A stretch of DNA of 64,000 nt, taken from Erythrophleum ivorense. Taxonomy: Eukaryota > Streptophyta > Magnoliopsida > Fabales > Fabaceae. This document shows positions 54,883-64,000 of the stretch, piece by piece. Positions within the stretch are counted from its first letter, which is position 1. Every line of letters begins with the position of its first letter. Where the stretch lies: the NCBI GenBank assembly GCA_026724425.1, contig JAIUCV010000083.1, positions 1,054,001 to 1,118,000 on the forward strand, written 5' to 3'. The translations under genes were made by a program, and so were the position numbers. The notes beneath the pieces are model-generated. The model was not told where the DNA came from, did not search any database, and worked only from the letters and a program-made list of their open reading frames with translations.

Positions 54883-56563
54883 TGAAGCAGAATACGAAGC
54901 CCTGATAGCAGGGCTAAGGCTGGCACTTGGAATCGGAGCCCAAGATATACACGCCTATTGTGATTCTCAGCTCGTCACGAATCAATTCAGCGGAGAATAC
55001 GCCACTAAGGACGAAAGGATGGAAGCATATCTCGGGGTCGTCAAGAACCTGGCCGGACAATTCAGTAAATTCTCCTTGGAACGAATCCCGCGAGGCGAGA
55101 ATACTCAAGCCGATGCCTTGGCATCGCTGGCCTCGACCTCCGATCCGGACCTAAAAAGGATAATCCCGGTGGAGTTTATCGAGCGCCCTAGCATCGATGT
55201 GGGCGAACCAGAAGTTCTGATGACAATAATCGAAGACGAACCTGAAGATGCTGGCGAACCCATTGGAAATCAACCCACGGCAATGGAGATAGACGACAAC
55301 GCAGAGTATGGGTGCGACCAGGACTGGCTGGGTCCGATCCGCCTCTACATAGCAGATGGTGAGGTCCCGGCAGACAAATGGGCGGCTCGCAAACTGAAAG
55401 CTCAAGCGGCTCGTTATATTTTGATCAGAGACGCCGTGTTCAGATGGAGGCTATCCGGCCCATTACTCAATTGCGTGGAAGGAAAAGACGCGCGAAAAAT
55501 AATGGAAGAAGTCCATAGCGGCTCGTGTGGAAATCACTCTGGTGGGCGAGCCTTAGCTATCAAAATTAAACGACACAGATACTTTTGGCCAACAATGATC
55601 AGCGATTGCGAAAAATTCACAAGGAAATGCGAAAAATGCCAACGACACGCGCCCACGATACATCAACCGGCCGAGCTGTTATCTTCCATCTCCGCACCTT
55701 ATCCATTCATGAAGTGGTCAATGGATATCGTCGGACCGCTGCATAAGTCGAAGCAGAAGAGATTCTTATTGGTCCTAACCGATTACTTCTCCAAATGGGT
55801 CGAAGCAGAGTCATATGCAAGTATCAAAGATTCCCAGGTCGAGCAGTTCATATGGAAAAACATCATATGTCGGCACGGCGTCCCTCACGAGATCGTTACC
55901 GACAACGGTTCGCAGTTTATATCAGCAAAGTTCCAAAAATTCTGCGACAAATGGAAGATCCGTCTCAGCAAATCAACGCCTCGATACCCTCAGGGGAACG
56001 GTCAAGCTGAGGCGACCAACAAGAAAATCCTGGACGGCCTCAAGAAACGACTCGACGAAAAGAAGGCTCGTTGGGCGGACGAACTTGAAGGGGTGCTTTG
56101 GTCACATCGAACGACTCCGAAGTGAGCCACGGGCAAAACCCCATTCGCACTTGTTTACGGAACAGAGTGCGTCATTCCCCCCGAAGTGCATTTTCCCGGA
56201 GTACGCCGATGGTTGTTACCAGAACAAGCAGACTGCAACCATATGATGATGCTGGACGAGCTGGATTTGATCAACGAACGGCGTGACCAAGCACTTATCA
56301 GGATCCAGAACTATCAGCAATCCGCGGCTAAGTACTACAACTCTAATGTCCGAGCCAGGAGATTCAGAGCAGGAGACCTAGTTCTCAGAAAAGTGTTCCA
56401 AAACACCGCACAGAGAAACGCTGGAAAGATGGGTGCGAATTGGGAAGGTCCTTACAAGATCACCGAAACAGTTCGCCCGGGAGCTTATCGGCTCGAAAAC
56501 ATGGCTGGCGAAGCAATACCGAAGCCATGGAACGTTATGCATCTCAAGAAGTACTACCAATAA
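54861..56563 (+). pseudogene. pol: Tat RNase H remnant and integrase, copy 2
   Basis: RNase H is open here (CGA at the copy-1 TGA site) and continues in frame into integrase from 55019. The zinc finger, DDE core (MDIVGPL, VTDNGSQF, GQAEATNKKILDG) are present, then TGA at 56123-56125 (CGA in copy 1) cuts the C-terminus. The C-terminal domain continues in frame to LKKYYQ at 56563. So each copy has one stop, in a different place. Confidence 0.9.
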
Positions 56564-57483
56564 GGCGCGAGGCGCCATCACCTAGAACTACGCGTGACTT
56601 GATCCCCGCGAGGGGTACGTAGGCAGTTCACTTTCGAGTGGATTCAGTTGCCCCCGTCAAAAAAAAAGGGGGGGGGGGGGAGTGGGGTACGTGGTTATAC
56701 ACTCCCATTCAAATGCAACACGGTTCGCCGTTAAACGCATTCTATCTTCGCTAACACGGTTTACCGTTAACGCACCCTCAAAATCCTTGTAACGCGGCTC
56801 GCCGCTAAACACAATGATAAATAAAATTCACACATCAATTCTCTTAAACAGTTCGCTGTTAACATCTCGATAAAAACTCATAAACTGCCCCGAGCCGAAT
56901 GTTGTTGGCCATAACATTCGATCATCTCAAACATCTTATTACACTCTCACGCGCGCGCTATACAAATATGATCACCATCGTTTATTCCGACCCGTTAATC
57001 ACTAATAGATGAGGACACGGCAAAAACTGGAATAAATCGATCAGAAACCCAACATAAACGCTTCGCAGCAACGTTGGTCTAATTTAATTCGTCGCTATTT
57101 CGACCCGCGGCTTTCTGATTGAGCTGTCCGCGGCAAAAACCGAAATAAGTTGACAAAAACCCAACATAAACGCTCCGTAGCAACGTTGGTCTAATTTGTT
57201 ATCATCATTATTCCAAATCGCAGCTCGCAAAACGATGGGTTCGCGGTAAACAGGGGTAAGTTGACCAAGCCCAATATATTAAACATTTCGTGGAAAACAT
57301 TGGTATAATACTAAGACGCCTCGCAGACATATTTGTTTCGACTGGCAAGCATTTCATCAAGCTAAATCGTTCGATCAGATAACGGTTCGATCAAATGTAT
57401 CCTAAAAAGTCTGTGGATAAAGCCGTCCAGGCACTAAGTACAAAAACAAAATAAAAGCCATCAAGGCAGCATATAAAAAAAAA
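56564..57483 (+). other. Tat noncoding region between integrase and antisense gene, copy 2
   Basis: Holds GGGGTACGTAGGCA, a G run of about 12, the serial TTCG hairpins (about 56720-56920) and the 113-bp repeats, matching 30539-31454. No gene is seen. Confidence 0.75.
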
Positions 57484-60001
57484 TTATTTGAGAGTTTGGT
57501 TGGGGGTTTGGTTCGACGATTCTTGAACGTCGGGCACGGATTTCCCGGCAACATCCTCCGGCCTCGAAACCGCCTCGTCAACTTTATCAGGAACGCCCAG
57601 GATTTCGGCTGCGGCTTTCTCAGAAGCCTCCAGAGCTCGGCTCGATGCCTCCAGGATATCAGATGGGGCTTTCTCAACCAGACCTTCGGTTCTGGGAGGC
57701 AGTCCGCTAGCTTGAGCAGGATTTACTGGAACTTGGCTCATCGACTCCAGGGTCGAACCAACCGGCCTTATCTCGGGAATCACCACCGGTTCGACTCCAC
57801 TCTGAAATACAAGGGACTCTCTATTAGTACCCCATTGATCGACAATACCGAGACCAAGTCGGTCAAACCGAGTAATAGTTTCGTCTCTAAGGTGTACCTC
57901 GGGCGGCTCGACGGGATCCGGAAAGGGAACGAGCTGACCGATTACGTTGGCTAACAGGGCACTAGCCTCTTCAGCGACCCCAGGATCCGAATCAATAAGC
58001 GCCTGGAGATCAGCAAGCTCAATGTCGAGATCCGGCGGATCATCGCCTCGCATGTCGTTGATCAGTTCGACGTTGCCTTCGGCCTGAGCGATGCGCACGG
58101 CTCGTTCATGCACTTCCTGGAGTCTCGTCAACCCAGACTTGATCGACTCGAGGAGCTTGGCGTACCGGCTGTTCACTCGGCACTTCACTTTTCTAACCTC
58201 GGCCAAATAGTTGGCGTCCATGGCTCGTACTTTCTCGTTGAGCTCGCAGATTTTACCATGGAGAGCTTTCATTTTGATGGCATCATCAACGTTTTTGCCG
58301 GCCATCTTAGCTGCAGCCTCCCGGTGCTTGACTGATTCGGCCCGCTCCTTGGCCAACTCAGCCTCGCGCTTGGCCGCCTTCTCCTCGGCTTGTTTGGTCT
58401 CTATGGCACGCGCCTTCGATTCGACTTCATGTAATCTCTTCAGATTGTTGGCATGCTTCTGAAGCTCTTCGAGAGCGGCTTGACCCGAGCGAGCCCTGGT
58501 TTCATAGCCTTCGACGACCCTGTTGAAAGACTCCGAAAACTAAAATAGAAACGAAAAGCAATTGAGTATATATACGGAAACCTTCCTCGCAAAATAAGCG
58601 AACGGAAAGAGAACTTACCAAATGAAGACGAGAAGCCGCCTCTTCATACGCTTCCCTCTCCAAAAGCGTATCGGGAGGAGGAAGGCGAACCCCGGGGGTA
58701 CTCTTGACGAGATAGTTCGCCGCCTCGGTCCTCTGAAGAGAGCGGACCTGAGCAGGATCGACAAAGGAACCGGAAGGAGCATCCCCTTTGGCTTTCTTGG
58801 GCGCGCTCTCCTTAAGCCCCTCAACCGCGGCTCTCTTCTTGCTCATCACCTCAGACGGCTCGCTTGCCGACGGTTCGCCGGCAGGGTTAGAAGCTTTCTT
58901 CCGCCCCCGGTTAAGGACTAAGGCGTCCTGGTCCCTCGATGCGTTCGAGCGAGCCGGAGAAGGAGGTCTAGGAGAATTTTTCTTCTTCGAAGCCTTGTTT
59001 TTCGCCAAGGCTTCCTGGGCCAGCTTGACCGCCTTCCCAACTTCCGTAGGCGGCCTATCACCAGGACCTTTCTTCTCTGAGCGGGGTTGCATTACCCTCT
59101 TACCTTCGGTTTTCGAGGGAACGGCTTCACGACGAGCCACCGGATCGACTTCGAGACTAGCTTCCTCTTCTCGTCGTCGTTCTTTGAGCAGCGCGCGTGC
59201 AGACTTTGGGGGCATTGTATTCAAAGTCTCGGGCCAATCGGGAGCTTCCTCGTCCGAACTGTCTGAGGAGTCGAATGAATCGTAGGCTTGTTCGCGCGCC
59301 TTCTCCACTCGTTCGAGAGTAAAGTCTCGTTCCCAATTAACTTGCAGCTCGCAAGAACGGTCGAGGAATTCGGAGAGATCCGGCGGGAATCGAAGCACCA
59401 ATCGTCGATCTGCAAAACAAGAAGACCGAGCAACGTTAGATGACGGTTCGCGAGAATTTGAAATAGTGATTTCTCTTCGGCTCGCACCGATTTCCTGCCA
59501 ATTGTCCTTGATAAACTTCCTCCGCGTACTCCCAACCAAAGCTCCATTTATTGGGACGAAGAAAAAATACTTCTCCCAGCCATCATCTTTGTTGGGGAAG
59601 CCGTCGATGATTTTCCGATTCTTCTTATTGGAGATGTAATAGCGAAGCGACTTCCCGCTACGACGAAACTCCAAGAGATTCTGAAGGTGATGGATCCCGA
59701 GCGGAATGCCAATCTCATAGCTCAGGACGATCAACCCAACCAGATGCCGCATGCCTCGTGGCAGAAGTTGACTGAGTGTGAGCCCGTATTTCCCTAGGAA
59801 ATGAAGAATCAGGCTCGGGACGGGAAACCACAGAAAAGTCTGGTAAAAATAGCTTTCATATAGCGTCAAGCATCCAGGCGGTGGATCATCGGCTCTCTGA
59901 TGGTTCGCTGGTAGGAGAAGCTCAACTTCTTCAGATATGTTGAAATAACGGCGGAGCGATTCCAAAGATGTCTTGGTACAAAGCGTTGGTCCAGGAGAAT
60001 T
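57484..60001 (-). pseudogene. Tat antisense gene, exons 3, 2 and part of exon 1, copy 2
   Basis: Equivalent to 31455-33978. Free of the copy-1 stop (TTG on the plus strand at 59087-59089) and of its frameshift (CTCCCGG near 58320), so the predicted spliced frame is open from the junction at 60001 to the stop at 57484. Introns by position: about 59487-59410 and 58618-58540. Exon 1 is cut at 60001; minus coding reads on into the inserted segment up to an ATG at 60316, giving a 604-codon open frame before splicing. The real 5' part is at 61029-61602. Confidence 0.72.
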
Positions 60002-61028
60002 CCGAACTGACTTTTTCGAGGACCCCCTCTGATGTAAGACTCGGTGGTGAGGCTTAGATCTGTCGGCAAGAGGTGGTGGATGGGATCTAGAGGCTGGCTT
60101 TAACGCTCTCTCCTTTAGATCAATGGATGGAGGTGGTAAGACAAGGCTTGAATCCACAAGACTTGAATCGATATGGAGTTCAACAAGCTGGCTTTCACGC
60201 TCTCTCTTGTATGAACGAAGTGATGGACTTGAGGATGGATCGAAGTTCGCCACACAAAGTTGCGGAATGACTTTGTGATAAGAACACAAATCAATGTCTA
60301 TGTGAATCACACACAAAGACAGAGATCACACTTGCTTTCTAAGGGAATCACACGCAATAGAAAAGACAAGCAAAGAAAAGCCTAAGCTTTAAAGGTGAGA
60401 AACTTCTCGGTTTTCTTTATATTAATTCATTTTTCAAGTCTAATTTACAATGACAAAGGGAAAGAGCTTATATAGAGCTCGTCCAAGACTATTCTAATAC
60501 ATTAAAAGAGATTATAAATCAACATAAATACAAATAAATCAACCTAAATGATAAATCAATCAAAGGCTTGATTGATATAGCTTTTATGGCTTGATTTTGG
60601 TCAAATGAGGACATTGTGAAGGTGCTTTGTATCTGGACAACTTGGGCATGAAGTAGTGACGTTTTGGAGGTCTCTTGATGGGGTGAAATGTCTCCAAAAT
60701 AGCTGGATCGAATAAATCAAGAAGATATACCCGTTTGACATTAATTACTTGATTTGGCTCCGAATATGGAAAGTTGAGGTGTGGAGTGATCCACTTGATC
60801 TTCTGCTTGCTGGTGCACATTAAGACATTTCTAGGAACCTCTAGATCAAATGGAAACTCTCCTGGTCGCCACACATAACTTTGCACTGATCCATTTAAGG
60901 AAAGATCCGGAATTTGACGCTTGAGCACTGGCTTGATGACCTCGCTAGGATCGGTGTGCTTGAGCACTGGCTTGATGACCTCGTCAAGACTGGTTTGCTT
61001 GAGCACGGACTTGATGACCTCATCACCC
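60002..61028 (-). mobile_element. 1.03-kb foreign insertion in antisense exon 1
   Basis: Present only in copy 2. It replaces three bases (GCC after GAATTC in copy 1 near 33975) and has no target duplication. On the minus strand it has coding sequence (60584-61006), an AT-rich stretch, a TATA-like TATATAAG (60467-60474) and a leader running into the ATG at 60316. It looks like a piece of another LTR element (gene end plus LTR/promoter), but I do not recognise the family. Confidence 0.7.
60584..61006 (-). pseudogene. Unrecognised ORF (140 aa) in the insertion
   Basis: A minus frame with 13-residue repeats at its N-terminal side (DEVIKPVLKHTD, SEVIKPVLKRQI), matching a 39-bp DNA repeat with about 2.7 copies at 60920-61025. 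The rest is basic and Pro/Tyr-rich (VKRVYLLDLFDPAILETFH, HYFMPKLSRYKA). It resembles linker regions of plant retroelement polyproteins only in style. It may be the 3' end of a longer gene cut at 61028. I do not assign a function. Confidence 0.4.
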
Positions 61029-61602
61029 TCGGGGCTCGCGTCGATTTGGCTCGCCTCTTTGCTCCCCGGGACGAACCGGCTCCAAATTGTGGCCGACTCG
61101 ATACCTGAGCGAAAGGAGGTGCAAACGGTCTGAGAATGTCGCCGATCGCCCCGTCATCAAACGCCTGCTCAATTTTGATCGCCTCCGAATCGTATATCGG
61201 ATCTAGCGATAGTATGGCGCGACCCGATCGATCATGGGAAGGATCCGCTTCCGTACGACGAAGAGTTGGCTCTCCCATAGCCCCTTCATCAACGTCAGTT
61301 GGCTCGCGTGCCTCGTTAGAACCATCACGCTGAGCAACCGGGGGCTCGCTCGTCAGTCGATCGATCTCAGCGTCCCCCGTAGACCGAACCGACTGACTTT
61401 CGACTTCTGATTGCGAGCCGCTAGAATCGTCGGATGTATCCGAAAACCAACGCCGACTCGAAGTCCCGGAATCGTTGGAATTGTATGAACGATCCTCAGA
61501 GTGATCTGGCCCAATGGAAGGGGTACGACTGCCTGAAGACATTCGGCTCGGAAGGAAATGGATCGGAAAATTTGAAGATGTGCCGGAGAAAGGTCTTATC
61601 AC
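61029..61602 (-). pseudogene. Tat antisense gene, separated 5' exon part, copy 2
   Basis: Equivalent to the start of exon 1 in copy 1 (33979-34571), with the acidic Ser/Asp-rich N-terminus (SDDSSGSQSEVESQSVRSTG). The frame runs on into the insertion and stops at 60895. The start codon region near 61602-61623 matches copy 1, although 21 bp of an upstream AAGAAC repeat near 61615 are missing. TATA box at about 61703-61710. Confidence 0.7.
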
Positions 61603-62061
61603 GGCGGCGCAAACGAAGAAAGAGAGGAGAGAAAGAGAGAACTACCTTTTGCTCGGTCGAGGAGAGAGAGGCAGAATGAGAAAAATGAATCCCAAGGTCT
61701 CATATTTATAGAAGTTTTGGCGCGTGGGCGCGTCGGTTCGGGGAGATGAAACGGCGCGACCTAATCCACGCGCTGGCTCGGGAAGACGAAACGGCATGAC
61801 CTAATTCCCGCCTAATCTCTAGGGCTTCTATCGAAGATTAGTGTGCCCGGAGACGTTTCGGATTCTAAGCCCATATACCGATAAAGCAACTCGACATCGT
61901 TTCATCAGAAGCAAACAGCGAGCCAAATATCTCGCGTCAAATATCGAGCGAAGCAACATTTGGCGAGCCATATCCATAGAAGAATCAAATGACAATGCCT
62001 TCTCACTTTCAACTTTTAGCTCGTCACTCTTACACCTAAGACTAACGAGCTGGGGGCTAAC

Positions 62062-62561
62062 TGTTGGGGTCGGATTCCACCCTGAGACATCGTCATTTGG
62101 ATTGGGCAAATGGGGGAAGATCGAGCTGAACCGCACCAAACCGGGCCTAACCGGGCGTCAAACCGAAGGCCAGCCGGAAACTTCTCGATGGGCCGAACCA
62201 ACATCCGACGGAGCGATTCGAGCCGAGGCCCATCAAAGACTTTCCTTAAACTGAAGTCGGCGCGAGCCACAAAGGAAAGTTTACATTTATTGTGGAGTCG
62301 GCGCGAGCAGAAAAGGAATGTTTACATTTTTGCGTAAAGTCGGTTGTAAAAATCGGTTCCTATTCTCTTATAAATAGGAACCGATAGTCATTATTTGAGG
62401 GATCACTTTCCACACAGAAAAAGGCAACGCCACACATATTGTAGCTCGCATAACAGCTAATAAAATAACCATCATTTGGATCGATCCTTGTGTTTACTTA
62501 CGAAATTCTCGGCTCTCCCTAAAAACACTAAAAGTATCGTAGTGCAGTTTCGTCTCGCACA
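62062..62561 (+). repeat. 3' LTR of Tat element, copy 2
   Basis: 500 bp, preceded by AACGAGCTGGGGGCTAAC. The 13-bp inverted repeat at TATA is perfect here. It ends CGTCTCGCACA (one change from GGCTCGCACA). Confidence 0.9.
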
Positions 62562-62801
62562 CTGAATCGATCTTTTCCTTTTTGAGTCGATACCTTGAGA
62601 TATACCATATCTCCGACTTCAAAATTCACATCCCGTCTTGCTTGATCAGCATACTTCTTTTGCCGATCTTGCGCCTTCTTCATGTTGGCCCGGATAGTGA
62701 GCAGTTTGTCCATAGTCTCATCGACCATTTGCGGACCAAACACTCTTCGTTCACCAACTTCTGTCCAACACAAAGGCGTACGGCATGGCCTCCCGTATAA
62801 C
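62562..62801 (-). pseudogene. Minus-strand T integrase, middle piece, copy 2
   Basis: Equivalent to 35530-35769. Codes LYGRPCRTPLCWTEVGERR to VYLKVSTQKGKDRF and is bounded by Tat and the Athila LTR. ATAAC at 62797-62801 is the left target duplication. Confidence 0.9.
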
Positions 62802-64000
62802 TGATATATCCATATTTTACATGTTTTTACTATGGTTTTTAATATCTTTTATAACATAAATAATAAGGTTTTTGTGTACAAGAGGTAGTTTTCTTGTATA
62901 TTGTGGTTTTGAGGTACCAACAGGTCAAAATGGCAAAAAGGAGGCAAAATGGAGCAAAAGAACTTCAAACAATGATCCATGCAAGTTTCCAAGTCAAGAG
63001 CTTCAATAAAACTCCAAAAGTCCAAATTCCGCATTCGGACAGAATCGAAGCATCCGAAAGATGACCGCGGCAAAGGGGCTTTCCGACGTCCAAATCATGC
63101 GTCATGCGTCATGCGTCGAGGCGAAGTGGAATTGGGCCATTTGGAGTAGGAATGCGGCCTAGGAGCTTTTTATCCCAAGACATGTCCGTCTGGCGAGTAA
63201 GTGAAGCCCATGGAGCTTGGATGAGCGAAATGGACCGGGATCACTTCGGGCCAAGCCTAAACTTCATCAGGACTCAATCCCACATCCTTACACGCGATTT
63301 GGAGGTGGCAGCCGCGCCTCTCTCAAGACTTGGTGAGCAAGCTCAAAGGAGAAGAAGAAAAGGAAACTTTCCTCCTCTCGCCCACGCATTAACTCAGCCG
63401 ACCTAGCCTCCCCTCACCTATATATACTTGCTTTTAGCCTCTTGTATCAATCATCCTACAATTCCTTGAATCTCTTAATAAATTTCGGAGCCACTTAGGT
63501 GGTCTCCTCTCTTCCCTTTTCTTTTCTTCCCATTGTAAATATTTACATGTTTCTTTAAGATTTGCATACATCTATGAGTAGAGGTTTCTCTCCATGAAGG
63601 AGCCACGGTTTGATCTCTATCACTCCGCCTCTTTTCAGTGGAATCATGACACTCCTTCTATCTCTTAGATCTATTGTTGAATTATGGATCCTTCAATGAG
63701 GATATGACATGATTGCCTTCGCTATTCGATTGTTAAATAAAGGGGAAACCTTCTGGTTCTCCATCTTTATTTAAACCTAATGCTTGTTGCTAGAGATGAT
63801 CAACTAGCGACTTGATCTAAGGTTGATATACTCTCCAAAAGCTTGTTATATCTCCGGATCTAATATTTGATGGGCAAATCGTTTTAGGCTATGAAAGTAG
63901 ACCTAAGAATTTTTGTGAACAATCATTACCTAACCGTAATGCATGTCTCACTCTACAATGACCATGCGAAAGCTGAGCCCATTGGTTTAAGAGACATAGG
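62802..64000 (+). mobile_element. Athila-type solo LTR, copy 2, cut by window end
   Basis: First 1,199 bp of the LTR seen whole at 35770-37323, with TATA box near 63419-63426 and few differences. By position it should end about 355 bp past the window. Confidence 0.9.

Larger units (their letters stand above)
52955..62561 (+). mobile_element. Tat-type element, copy 2, with a 1-kb insertion
   Basis: 9,607 bp, same TSD CTGAA (52950-52954 and 62562-62566) and same internal deletions as copy 1, so it is a duplicate and not a second integration. It holds the foreign segment 60002-61028 in the antisense gene. 5' and 3' LTRs keep the same LTR-specific GGCACACGCC/GGCAACGCC difference as copy 1. Confidence 0.92.
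38546..64000 (+). repeat. Tandem duplicated block, copy 2 (runs past window end)
   Basis: Starts TAGGACTCAACC directly after the RNase H fragment of copy 1. It repeats all parts of 13257-37000 in order. Differences: P2/P3 palindrome junctions, a roughly 930-bp U3 deletion near 52603, the insertion 60002-61028, and scattered substitutions (well under 2 percent by eye in pol). Confidence 0.93.

Noticed and set aside
38546..64000. Second copy as an assembly artefact
   Set aside because: The copies carry different stops, different palindrome deletions, a private 1-kb insertion and many substitutions, which duplicated assembly of one locus would not give. Long reads are still needed for proof.
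1..64000. Host protein genes, tRNA or rRNA genes
   Set aside because: No frame outside retroelements shows a known domain, and no tRNA cloverleaf or rRNA block was recognised on either strand by reading.

Overview
The window looks like heterochromatic, pericentromere-like DNA from a plant, probably a member of the Brassicaceae. It is built almost entirely of nested, rearranged and decayed Ty3/gypsy LTR retrotransposons. I see no host gene, tRNA, rRNA, CRISPR array or prokaryotic signal. Plant evidence: Athila-type and Tat-type gypsy elements and chromovirus (Tekay/Del-like) elements, with a PBS matching initiator tRNA-Met in the last. The family (Brassicaceae) is an inference from element types and LTR style.

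Layout. 1-2105: AT-rich sequence, then the 3' LTR and integrase end of a minus-strand chromovirus. 2106-7760: an Athila-type element, internally deleted, whose two LTRs belong to different subfamilies. 7761-13134: long chromovirus LTRs (called family T here) in inverted arrangement, ending in an LTR tail and PBS. 13257-38545: a 25.3-kb block holding (a) a plus-strand T-type gag-pol whose integrase is broken by an inverted LTR/integrase fragment of a related family (T2), (b) its 3' region and a tail-to-tail pair of T LTRs forming a palindrome (20865-26702), and (c) a minus-strand T element carrying two clean insertions: a Tat-type element (26930-35529, TSD CTGAA) and an Athila solo LTR (35770-37323, TSD ATAAC). 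38546-64000: a second, tandem, same-orientation copy of the block, cut off by the window end. The two copies share every nested insertion and the same internal deletions. They differ by point mutations, by different deletions at the LTR palindrome, and by a 1-kb insertion at 60002-61028 in copy 2.

Order of events (inference): minus-strand T element, then Tat and Athila insertions, then Athila reduction to a solo LTR, then tandem duplication, then separate decay.

How the genes work. The best-preserved coding region is copy 2 of the T gag (38572-39990), with gag-pol continuing after a predicted 190-nt GT-AG intron (39974-40163). That intron contains the gag stop and, if spliced, fuses gag in frame to protease. 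Unspliced RNA would make gag only. The Tat element lacks the gag C-terminus, protease and the RT catalytic half, so it is non-autonomous. It carries an antisense, probably spliced, accessory gene with its own TATA box. Several noncoding parts hold serial hairpins whose stems change in a compensating way while the loops stay similar.
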